Assembly (NCBI GenBank): GCA_902806365.1
Contig: CADCWJ010000040.1
Span: 1 to 7,820, forward strand
From: an uncultured Thermomicrobiales bacterium
GTDB lineage: Bacteria; Chloroflexota; Chloroflexia; Thermomicrobiales; UBA6265
Length of the DNA: 7,820 bases
Reading direction: 5' to 3'
This document shows positions 1 through 5,141 of the stretch, piece after piece. Made by a program: the position numbers and the translations under genes. Under the pieces are notes generated by a model, which had not been told where the DNA came from, searched no databases, and saw only the letters and a list, made by a program, of their open reading frames with translations. Positions within the stretch are counted from its first letter, which is position 1. The number at the start of each line of letters is the position of its first letter.

Positions 1-912
1 CCACATCCCGTCGCGCTTGGTGTCGATCGGCTGCCCGGCAGGGACCGGACCGTGCCGCAGTCCGATTGCCGCAGCCGCTTCCGCCTTTCGCGTCGAGATC
101 GCCGCCTGCACATCGCCCGGCAACCGCGATGGCGTGACATAGATCGTCTCCTCGAAGAACGGGCCGTCAAGCGGATCGGGCTTGTCGAAGAGTGCCAGCG
201 TCGTCAGCACACCGTTCGTCAGCAGCCCCTCCAGCGCGATCTCGACTCCGGGAACGAACCGCTCGACGAGGATGTCGTTCGCGTCTGCCGCCATTCCGCT
301 GGCTTCGAGCACGCGGCGTGTCCGCGTGAAGGCCGCCACGAACTCGCCCGGGTCGTCGGCGCGGATCACGCCGCGGCTCCCGGAGAGCAGCAGCGGCTTG
401 ACGACGCAGGGGTAGGTGATGGTTGTGGCGATCGCGTCCGCGACGGTGGCCGGGTCGGTTGTGGCCGGATAGCGCCGATAGGCGGGAACGGGGACGCCAG
501 CCCCGGCTAGCCGCTCGCGCATCACGAACTTGTCGCGCGCGGCGAGTGCCGATCCAGGATCGTTGTGCGCCAGGCCGAGGATCGCGCTGGCCTGGGCGGC
601 AATCAATGCCCCGCGGTCGTCAATCGCCAGCACCGCGCGCACCGGCGCCGCCCTCTCGTCGCGCGCCACCGCGACGATCCGCGCCACCGCCGCCTCCGGC
701 TGGGAGAAGTCGATCCCCAGGGCAACGTGCCACTGCGTTGCCAACTCCGGCGGAAGGTCCGTCGCGCGCACCAGCTCAAGCCCGATCCGGTCCCCGGCCT
801 CGGCGAAGGCGTTCGCCCGGTAGGTGGCCGGACTCATCAGCAGGATGAGCCGGCCCGCCGGAGAGTCCGTCGGCACATCCGAACCAAGGTGTTGTCGTGA
901 AACAGTGGCCAT
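1..912 (-). CDS. ATP-grasp domain ligase-like protein, C-terminus cut off by window edge
   Basis: The reading frame is open from an ATG at 912 to the left edge: 304 codons with no stop, so the 3' part is missing. The N-terminal third (residues ~21-110) looks like the Rossmann-type pre-ATP-grasp domain (RLILLMSPATYRANAF). Next come the ATP-grasp elements: ARDKFVMRERLAGAGVPVP near 125-143, the nucleotide-binding lysine in PCVVKP (K172), a Gly/Ser loop LLSGSRGVIR (176-184), LVERFVPGVE (215-224), and LFDKPDPLDGPFFEET (241-256). This arrangement fits the biotin carboxylase/L-amino-acid ligase branch of ATP-grasp enzymes, which join a carboxylate to an amine through an acyl phosphate. The substrate cannot be told. 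Where relatives, as I recall them, have GPVHAELR, this protein reads GPVPAGQP (288-295), so a presumed Mg-binding Glu is Gly. The start has only a weak upstream GGGA, and ATG at 837 (M26) is a possible later start. Confidence 0.8.
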   Translation of the reverse strand, partial: MATVSRQHLGSDVPTDSPAGRLILLMSPATYRANAFAEAGDRIGLELVRATDLPPELATQWHVALGIDFSQPEAAVARIVAVARDERAAPVRAVLAIDDRGALIAAQASAILGLAHNDPGSALAARDKFVMRERLAGAGVPVPAYRRYPATTDPATVADAIATTITYPCVVKPLLLSGSRGVIRADDPGEFVAAFTRTRRVLEASGMAADANDILVERFVPGVEIALEGLLTNGVLTTLALFDKPDPLDGPFFEETIYVTPSRLPGDVQAAISTRKAEAAAAIGLRHGPVPAGQPIDTKRDGMW

Positions 913-918
913 TGTTTG

Positions 919-950
919 TTATCCCGAGGGAGCGGAGCGACGAGGGATCC
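919..950. repeat. Dispersed intergenic palindromic repeat, 'ATCCC...GGGAT' type
   Basis: ATCCC (921-925) and GGGAT (944-948) are perfect inverted arms around a purine-rich core (GAGGGAGCGGAGCGACGA). It resembles the very common intergenic sequence that reads roughly as TCATCCCGAG...GAGGGATC in many bacterial genomes. It lies immediately upstream of the ATP-grasp start codon, so on the minus strand it would form most of that gene's proximal leader. Only one clear copy is present in this window. Calling it dispersed rests on recalled resemblance. Confidence 0.5.
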
Positions 951-984
951 CCCGGCGGAAGCGCACGGCGCTGCAGTCGGTCAT

Positions 985-1005
985 GAATCGGCGCGAAGCG
1001 CATTC
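985..1005 (-). terminator. Weak hairpin after the 92-codon gene
   Basis: GAAT (985-988) pairs with ATTC (1002-1005), and GCGC (991-994) pairs with GCGC (998-1001) around a GAA loop, with a two-base bulge between the two stems. It lies 18 bases beyond the stop codon of the small minus-strand gene. No T-run follows on that strand, so termination is doubtful. It may simply be another part of the repeat-rich spacer between that gene and the ATP-grasp gene. Confidence 0.25.
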
Positions 1006-1022
1006 CTCTTCTCTACTAAGGC

Positions 1023-1301
1023 TTACTGATCACCCTCGACCATTTGGTCGCGCTGGGTCGCGCTGTGGACCGAGCCACTGCTGAGCCGTCCGAGCGTGCA
1101 GACGACGGTGGTGTAGACCCCGCCGTTTCCGTCCGGAGCGACACTGATGTCCCGGACGCGCAGGTTGGCGTAGGGCGATCCGGAACGGTCCTTGCCCAGC
1201 CAGGAGTTGACCGCATCCATCGCGTCGCTGGCGCTCCGGGCCGAATCCGGTGAGTGGAACAGGAAGACGCGCGTGTCCGCCGGTGAAAGATCGAGAGCCA
1301 T
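1023..1301 (-). CDS. Small conserved-looking protein of unknown function (92 aa)
   Basis: I do not recognise this protein. The start is ATG at 1301, preceded on the minus strand by AAAGGA about ten bases upstream, a good ribosome binding site. The frame remains open upstream into purD, but that extension reads as low-complexity Arg/Ser/Thr shadow sequence and is rejected. The product begins MALDLSPADTRVFLFHSPDS. A helix-like stretch with NSWLGK follows near residues 32-37, then an alternating strand-like part (ANLRVRDISVAP, then GGVYTTVVCTLGR), and a polar tail ending VEGDQ. It has no signal peptide or membrane segment, and is probably a small cytosolic alpha/beta domain. It is divergent from purD across about 200 bases. 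The ATP-grasp gene lies 110 bases downstream on the same strand, so the two could be co-transcribed. Confidence 0.65.
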   Translation of the reverse strand: MALDLSPADTRVFLFHSPDSARSASDAMDAVNSWLGKDRSGSPYANLRVRDISVAPDGNGGVYTTVVCTLGRLSSGSVHSATQRDQMVEGDQ

Positions 1302-1500
1302 GAGCGTGGTGTCCTTTCGATCCGGAGCCCAGCGTACGGTTGGGTCCGGATGTCTGCGTAATGCGGTCTCGTTGTTGGCGCGGAGCACGACCCGTGCGGC
1401 CGCCCCGCGATGATGAGTATACGAGCGTGATCGCCGCGTGCGCGTATGATGCGGGCGGCGCGGACGCGTGTCACGATCGAACCGGAAGGGGGACGAGCGC

Positions 1501-2781
1501 GTGGGATTGCGAATACTGGTGGCAGGTGCCGGTGGACGGGAGCACGCCATCGTCTGGAAGCTGGGCCAGAGCGATCGCGTTGACGAGCTGATCTGCGCGC
1601 CCGGGAACGCGGGGATCGCCGCCATTGCGGAATGCGTCGCCATCTCCCCCATGGATCTCGACGCCCTGGTCAGGCTGGCAACCGAACGCCGGGTCGATCT
1701 CGTCGTTGTCGGGCCCGAAGATCCGCTCGCCGCCGGCCTCGCCGACCGCCTCGCCGCGGCCGGTATCCCGGTCGCGGGGCACAGTGCGGCGGCAACCCGG
1801 ATCGAGAGCAGCAAGGCGTGGGCGAAAGAGATGATGGCGGCGGCGGGAATCCCGACCGCGCGCGCGATCGCGGTGACCGATCGAGCACATGGCCGCCGCG
1901 CGATCGAGGAGATCGGTCAGGGCGGCCCGGTCGTGGTCAAGGCCGACGGGCTGGCGGCGGGCAAGGGCGTGACCGTCGCCGCCGACCGGTCGGCGGCTGA
2001 CGCCGCGCTCGGAGCGATCATGGAGGATCGCGTTTTCGGCGAGGCCGGAGCGACGGTCGTGATCGAGGAGTTTCTCGATGGGCCGGAAGTGTCGATCCTG
2101 GCGCTCACCGATGGCGACGCGGTCCGCGTGCTCGCGCCGGCCCGCGATCACAAGCGCGCCTTCGATGGCGACATCGGCCCCAACACCGGCGGCATGGGCG
2201 TCTTCTCCCCGACCCGGATCGTCAACGATGCCCTGCTCGCGACCATTCGCGAGAGCATCCTGGCGCCCGCGGTGCGGGAGATGGCAGGGCGCGGGGCACC
2301 CTTGCGGGGCGTTCTCTTCGCCGGGCTCCTGCTCACCCCGGGCGGTCCGAAGGTGATCGAGTTCAACGCCCGCTTCGGCGATCCCGAGACCCAGGTCGTG
2401 CTGCCGACGCTCACCGGCGATCTCGCTGACCTCCTGCTCGGCGTGGCGACGGGGACGCTGGCCACCGCGCCCGAGCCGGCGCATGACGGCCACGCCGTTG
2501 GCGTCGTGCTCGCCTCAGCGGGTTACCCCGGTCCCTATCCAACCGGCTTCCCGATCGACGGGCTGGATGATGTCGGGGGAGACAACGTGCTCGTCTTCCA
2601 CGCGGGCACGACGCGGGCGAACGACGGCACGGTCGTGACCTCGGGCGGCCGGGTGCTGACCGTCGTCGGGAGAGGGCCGGATTTGAAGACGGCGCACGAT
2701 CGCGCCTATGCCGCCGCCGAATCGATCACCTTCGCGGGCCGCTGGTTCCGCACCGACATTGCCCACCGTGAACTCGGCTGA
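1501..2781 (+). CDS. purD: Phosphoribosylamine--glycine ligase (GAR synthetase)
   Basis: PurD joins glycine to 5-phosphoribosylamine using ATP to give glycinamide ribonucleotide, the second step of de novo purine synthesis in the cytosol. At 426 residues it has the normal length. The N-domain has GAGGREHA (9-16), CAPGNAGIA (32-40) and VVVGPEDPLAAG (68-79). The ATP-grasp region has ESSKAWAKEMM (102-112), VVVKADGLAAGKGV (144-157) and EEFLDGPEVS (189-198). The family signature is complete: HKRAFDGDIGPNTGGMG (217-233) and IEFNARFGDPETQ (286-298). I chose the GTG at 1501 because AAGGGGG (1486-1492) sits eight bases upstream and the protein then begins MGLRILVAGAGG, as in relatives. The GTG at 1468 would add eleven unneeded residues. 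No other purine genes are adjacent: the upstream neighbour is divergent and the downstream gene is convergent. Confidence 0.97.
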   Translation: MGLRILVAGAGGREHAIVWKLGQSDRVDELICAPGNAGIAAIAECVAISPMDLDALVRLATERRVDLVVVGPEDPLAAGLADRLAAAGIPVAGHSAAATRIESSKAWAKEMMAAAGIPTARAIAVTDRAHGRRAIEEIGQGGPVVVKADGLAAGKGVTVAADRSAADAALGAIMEDRVFGEAGATVVIEEFLDGPEVSILALTDGDAVRVLAPARDHKRAFDGDIGPNTGGMGVFSPTRIVNDALLATIRESILAPAVREMAGRGAPLRGVLFAGLLLTPGGPKVIEFNARFGDPETQVVLPTLTGDLADLLLGVATGTLATAPEPAHDGHAVGVVLASAGYPGPYPTGFPIDGLDDVGGDNVLVFHAGTTRANDGTVVTSGGRVLTVVGRGPDLKTAHDRAYAAAESITFAGRWFRTDIAHRELG

Positions 2782-2872
2782 GCCTCGACCATCTCCGCAT
2801 TGAACGCGCAAAGGGAAAAGGTTGACCGTGCTGCGGGCGGGCCCCACCGGGAGTGGTTGCGGAAACCGGTAG

Positions 2873-2894
2873 GGGCAGCCCTGCGTGGCTGCCC
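2873..2894 (+). terminator. Hairpin downstream of purD, possible terminator
   Basis: GGGCAGCC (2873-2880) pairs perfectly with GGCTGCCC (2887-2894) around a six-base loop. The stem is GC-rich and lies 91 bases beyond the purD stop. TGGAAAAG follows, not a T-run, so Rho-independent termination of purD is only possible. It could equally be one unit of the palindromic repeats in this gap. Confidence 0.35.
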
Positions 2895-3120
2895 TGGAAA
2901 AGTCTGGTCGCCCGGTGCAATCAGGTGGCAGCCCCGACGTCTCCGGCCAAACATCCCACCATGCCCCGTCATCCAGGGCGAAGTGGGCACAAGTAGGGCT
3001 ACCCAATGCCTGGCGTCGGCTGCGCCGTCGAGCGCTTCGCGCGGAGATCCTTCGCTATGGGGTGACAAGGGATGGGGAGCACGGCATGACCGGGCGTCGT
3101 GACACCATCCGAATGGACAC

Positions 3121-3133
3121 CATGCCTGGCATG
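3121..3133. repeat. 13-base palindrome CATGCC-T-GGCATG
   Basis: CATGCC (3121-3126) and GGCATG (3128-3133) are perfect inverted arms around a single T. The sequence ATGCCTGGC also occurs at about 3006-3014 as a partial second copy. There is no gene start nearby for it to regulate, so it is listed as a repeat and not an operator. Confidence 0.4.
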
Positions 3134-3178
3134 TCGATCGAACGACTCCAATACGGTTGCCCGGATCGGCTCCATAGG

Positions 3179-3195
3179 CAATGGCGCAGCCATTG
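3179..3195. repeat. Tight hairpin, 7-base stem
   Basis: CAATGGC (3179-3185) and GCCATTG (3189-3195) are perfect inverted arms around a three-base loop. It sits six bases before the larger nested palindrome and forms a cluster with it in the convergent gap. No T-run follows on either strand. Confidence 0.45.
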
Positions 3196-3200
3196 ATGGA

Positions 3201-3245
3201 CCGCATCCGCTTGATCCCTTCAGGATCATCTGTTGGCGGATGCGG
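3201..3245. repeat. Nested palindrome: 10-base outer stem, 6-base inner stem
   Basis: CCGCATCCGC (3201-3210) and GCGGATGCGG (3236-3245) form a perfect 10-base outer inverted repeat. Inside it, TGATCC (3212-3217) and GGATCA (3223-3228) form a second perfect stem around CTTCA. As RNA or extruded DNA this would be a long, stable structure. Its place between two convergent 3' ends fits a REP-like element or a bidirectional transcription block. No T-run follows on either strand. Confidence 0.55.
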
Positions 3246-3299
3246 CCCATCGTCGGGGGATTATTCCCGTTGGTCAGAATGACAAGAGGACTCGTCTAC

Positions 3300-3325
3300 G
3301 GAAGGCACAGACGATCGGTGCCTCC
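3300..3325 (-). terminator. Hairpin just after the Nudix gene, possible terminator
   Basis: On the minus strand, GGAGGCAC (3325-3318) pairs with GTGCCTTC (3308-3301) with one G-U pair and a nine-base loop. It begins three bases after the Nudix stop codon. The sequence after it has scattered T residues (CCTCTTGTCATTC) but no true T-run, so efficiency would be low. Confidence 0.35.
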
Positions 3326-3327
3326 GA

Positions 3328-3876
3328 TCACATCCCGCGCAGGCGCAGCAGCCACAACAACCCGAGCATCGCGTGGGCATCCTCCAGCTGGGTGTCGCCG
3401 GGAACCAGCAGCGTCGAAAGGCTCCCGAGCGTATAACGCACCAGCTCGATCGGCTCGTCCTGGTCCGGCTCCCGCGCGACGGGCCGGCATCCCTCCGCGA
3501 GCACGATCGACGACCGCTCTTCGGTGTACCCCGGACTCGCGAATACCGTCGTCAGCAGCCGCAGCGATTCCGCCTCATGGCCAGTTTCCTCGCGCAGCTC
3601 CCGCCGCGCCGTCCCCAGGACCTCCTCGCCCGGATCGATCAGCCCGGCCGGGAGCCCCAGCAAGACCTTTCCCGTCACGTGCCGGAACTGCCGGATCATC
3701 AGCACCTCATCGTCAGGCGTCAGCGGCACGATGATCACCGATCCCGGATGCTCGATCACCTCGCGGACACTTGTCCGGCCCGACGGCAGGGTCACGTCGT
3801 CGACCCGGACATGGAGCATCTTGCCGTCGAACGCGCGGCGGCTCCCGGTCGTCACCTCATGGTCGGGGGCTGGCAT
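3328..3876 (-). CDS. Nudix hydrolase, ADP-ribose pyrophosphatase-like
   Basis: This 182-residue protein probably splits ADP-ribose or a related nucleoside-diphosphate sugar into AMP and a sugar phosphate. The Nudix box is complete up to its last position: G78, E84, then RELREETG at 92-99, where the Glu residues bind the metal. The final consensus residue is His instead of an aliphatic one. Around it are features of the ADPRase subgroup: EHPGSVIIVPLT (42-53), IRQFRH (61-66), LPAGLIDPGEE (75-85), and FASPGYTEE after the box. The frame also permits ATG-ATG at 3936-3931, but a tRNA terminator stem would then lie inside the coding sequence and relatives begin near MPAPDHEV. ATG at 3876 is therefore preferred. 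Its ribosome binding site is weak (GGAAGCGAG, somewhat far upstream). The substrate is inferred from the family only. Confidence 0.9.
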   Translation of the reverse strand: MPAPDHEVTTGSRRAFDGKMLHVRVDDVTLPSGRTSVREVIEHPGSVIIVPLTPDDEVLMIRQFRHVTGKVLLGLPAGLIDPGEEVLGTARRELREETGHEAESLRLLTTVFASPGYTEERSSIVLAEGCRPVAREPDQDEPIELVRYTLGSLSTLLVPGDTQLEDAHAMLGLLWLLRLRGM

Positions 3877-3901
3877 GGTCGTCTCGCTTCCGGTGGAATG
3901 G

Positions 3902-3931
3902 AAAAGACGCGGCACCGACCGGCGCCGCGTC
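3902..3931 (-). terminator. Strong intrinsic terminator of tRNA-Cys
   Basis: On the minus strand, GACGCGGCGCC (3931-3921) pairs with GGTGCCGCGTC (3916-3906) around the four-base loop GGTC, and TTTT (3905-3902) follows directly. The one imperfect pair is G-U in minus-strand RNA but would be A-C in plus-strand RNA, which supports minus-strand use. It begins 26 bases after the tRNA CCA end. It also overlaps the upstream alternative start of the Nudix frame. Confidence 0.85.
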
Positions 3932-3957
3932 ATCATCTCGTTGGTGGATAGCTACCC

Positions 3958-4031
3958 TGGAGGCGCCAGTCGGATTCGAACCGACGATCAGGGTTTTGCA
4001 AACCCGTGCCTTACCGCTTGGCTATGGCGCC
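3958..4031 (-). tRNA. tRNA-Cys (anticodon GCA), CCA encoded
   Basis: Read on the minus strand, the acceptor stem GGCGCCA (4031-4025) pairs with TGGCGCC (3968-3962). The discriminator is U73 (3961), a cysteine identity element, and CCA is encoded at 3960-3958. The D arm has GCC/GGC around AAGCGGTAA. The anticodon loop is TTGCAAA, giving anticodon GCA, with four good stem pairs and a C-U mismatch at the outermost position. The T arm is GTCGG-TTCGAAT-CCGAC. Total length is 74 with CCA, which is normal for tRNA-Cys. A strong terminator follows. Confidence 0.96.
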
Positions 4032-4061
4032 GGACCGCTCGCCCAGCGTTCCTGATCGCAG

Positions 4062-4067
4062 AGTGTA
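4062..4067 (-). promoter_or_regulatory. Candidate -10 element for tRNA-Cys
   Basis: On the minus strand the sequence reads GTGGTACACT: a TG-n extended -10 with hexamer TACACT (4067-4062). Transcription would begin near 4055 and give a leader of about 24 bases before the mature tRNA. No good -35 hexamer is visible at 16-18 bases spacing. Confidence 0.35.
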
Positions 4068-4122
4068 CCACGCGAATGGAACAGGTTCCCCGCCTCGCCG
4101 GGACCGCCGATGAGGCCGTGGA

Positions 4123-4368
4123 TCACGAGCGCTGGGCCAGTCCATGGAGACCTGTAACGGGAACATCAGGCAGCCCGCCGGGCAAGCCGCCCCGGAGCGA
4201 CAGGCCCCAGGCGATCAGGCGATCCCCGAGCCGGACCCGGAGGGGATGCGCTCCTGCCTCACGACTCCGTGGGAGATGGCCCCTCGCGTCCCGCGCCGCC
4301 TCCCGGAGCCGGGACTGGTGACTCTCCACTGCGTTGTCCAGCAGATCGAGGTTGTTACCGGTGAGCAT
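4123..4368 (-). CDS. Small basic protein of unknown function (81 aa)
   Basis: The start is ATG at 4368, with GAGG six bases upstream. The longer frame from 4410 would begin in the spacer after the hydrolase stop and lacks such a site. The product begins MLTGNNLDLLDNAVESHQSR. It continues with an Arg/Ala-rich helical part (LREAARDARGHLPRSREA), then LRVRLGDRLIAWGLSLRGG (57-75 region), which reads as a short amphipathic or hydrophobic helix, and a Gly/Pro-rich tail. The RLGxxLIAxG pattern reminds me of many short Arg-rich proteins in Thermomicrobia genomes; that is recollection, not a search. No function can be assigned; membrane-surface attachment through the last helix is a guess. It lies 43 bases downstream of the cysteine hydrolase on the same strand and is probably co-transcribed with it. 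Confidence 0.6.
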   Translation of the reverse strand: MLTGNNLDLLDNAVESHQSRLREAARDARGHLPRSREAGAHPLRVRLGDRLIAWGLSLRGGLPGGLPDVPVTGLHGLAQRS

Positions 4369-4411
4369 GGTGCGCCTCGCGTTCGTTGTGTCGAATCTCC
4401 GTATCGCCAAA

Positions 4412-5002
4412 CTACGTCGTCACGGCCGCCGTCAGTTCGCGCGTTACCTCGCTGTGCGGGATGACACGTGATGTCGTCTCCGGATAATCGATGAACTGGT
4501 TCGCCAGGTTGACGTGCGCGACCACCATCTCCCCCGGGATGACACCGGCCTCGGTTGGACGGTCCGACGTGGTATGGGCGTCGCTGACGAGCGTGATGTC
4601 ATAACCCGCCGCCAACGCGCCATACGATGTGGAGCGCACGCAGGCGTCCGATTGCGCACCGGCGAGGATCAGGTGCCCGGCGCCCAGCCCCGCGAGCGTC
4701 GCCTCCAGCGTGGTCTCGACGAATGCGTCGCCATGTTGCTTCGCGACGACCGGCTCGCCCGCTCTTGGCGTGATCGCATCATGGATCCGCCAGCTCTCCG
4801 AACCGATATCCAGATCATCCTCTCCGGGGGTTTCGTGCTGGATGTAGACAACCGGTGTCGCGCTCGCGCGAGCCGCCTCGATCACCGTGGCGATCCGCGA
4901 GACCACACCGTCGGCATCCCAGCCATCCGCGACGACGCCGTTCTGGACATCGATCACCACCAGGGCCGTCTTCCCGCCACGCTCCCGAAGTTCCGATCGC
5001 AT
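4412..5002 (-). CDS. Isochorismatase-family cysteine hydrolase
   Basis: This 196-residue protein of normal family length is a cytosolic Rossmann-like hydrolase that uses a D-K-C triad. All three residues are visible: D18 in LVVIDVQNG, K88 in VVAKQHGDAF, and C121 in AGAQSDACVRSTSYGA. The sequence GAQSDAC contains the usual segment before the nucleophile. Family members hydrolyse nicotinamide, isochorismate, N-carbamoyl or ureido compounds. The pocket here does not tell me which, so no gene symbol is given. ATG at 5002 is chosen because AGGAGG (5014-5009) lies six bases upstream and the product then starts MRSELRERGGKTALVVIDVQ. The long upstream extension of the frame overlaps the divergent regulator and is rejected. 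It is divergent from the WYL regulator, which may control it. Confidence 0.93.
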   Translation of the reverse strand: MRSELRERGGKTALVVIDVQNGVVADGWDADGVVSRIATVIEAARASATPVVYIQHETPGEDDLDIGSESWRIHDAITPRAGEPVVAKQHGDAFVETTLEATLAGLGAGHLILAGAQSDACVRSTSYGALAAGYDITLVSDAHTTSDRPTEAGVIPGEMVVAHVNLANQFIDYPETTSRVIPHSEVTRELTAAVTT

Positions 5003-5067
5003 CGCCGTCCTCCTTGCCGAATGAGTCTGAAGACTGCCGCCCGCTGGTTCTCCACCGCTTCTGGATA

Positions 5068-5073
5068 TAGAAT
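5068..5073 (+). promoter_or_regulatory. Candidate -10 element for the WYL regulator
   Basis: TAGAAT differs from TATAAT at one position, within the AT-rich stretch GATATAGAATAG. It is about 70 bases before the regulator's start codon. No convincing -35 element lies at the right distance, so an activator or a non-consensus sigma factor is possible. On the opposite strand the same stretch offers TATTCT as a weak -10 for the cysteine hydrolase. Confidence 0.35.
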
Positions 5074-5082
5074 AGCGACATG

Positions 5083-5103
5083 AGCGGACACTTTTGGTCC
5101 GCT
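5083..5103. promoter_or_regulatory. Operator-like inverted repeat in the regulator/hydrolase divergent region
   Basis: AGCGGAC (5083-5089) and GTCCGCT (5097-5103) are perfect 7-base arms around a 7-base AT-rich spacer, ACTTTTG. A short direct repeat, CTTTTGGTC then CTTTTGTTC (5091-5099 and 5102-5110), overlaps it. The site lies just downstream of the plus-strand -10 candidate and upstream of the minus-strand one. A dimer bound here could therefore act on both promoters. Binding by the adjacent YafY/WYL protein is inferred from position. Confidence 0.55.
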
Positions 5104-5141
5104 TTTGTTCGGTTGGATCGGGAGTACCGGAGGGGGCCGAA

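Larger units (their letters stand above)
2782..3327. other. Convergent gene-free region rich in palindromes
   Basis: This 546-base gap lies between the 3' ends of purD and the Nudix gene. Short open frames exist on both strands, but none shows a ribosome binding site together with plausible protein composition. It contains at least five perfect inverted repeats, listed separately. It also holds fragments that look like worn dispersed intergenic repeats: GTCATCC near 2968, GGAGATCCTTCGCTATGGGGTGACA near 3042-3066 (given here only to locate it by its ends, GGAGATCC and GGTGACA), and GTCAGAATGACA near 3275. The base composition is visibly less GC-rich than in the flanking genes. Confidence 0.6.

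Noticed and set aside
52..900. Several long plus-strand open frames across the left part
   Set aside because: They lie antisense to the ATP-grasp gene, have extreme Arg/Pro/Ala-rich composition and no recognisable domain. They are shadows of the high-GC minus-strand gene.
1468..1500. Earlier GTG start for purD
   Set aside because: It adds MSRSNRKGDER before the normal N-terminus and places the strong ribosome binding site inside the coding sequence.
1302..1814. Upstream extension of the 92-residue frame, giving a 263-residue protein
   Set aside because: The extension is antisense to purD, is low-complexity Arg/Ser/Thr-rich, and a good ribosome binding site marks ATG at 1301.
2800..3250. Open frames of 80-166 residues on both strands after purD
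   Set aside because: They cross palindromes and repeat remnants, have no convincing ribosome binding site, and overlap one another without any recognisable protein feature.
3771..4055. Plus-strand open frame covering tRNA-Cys
   Set aside because: It reads APVGFEPTIRVLQTRALPLGYGA, shown here only to identify the antisense tRNA translation; such translations are a known annotation artefact.
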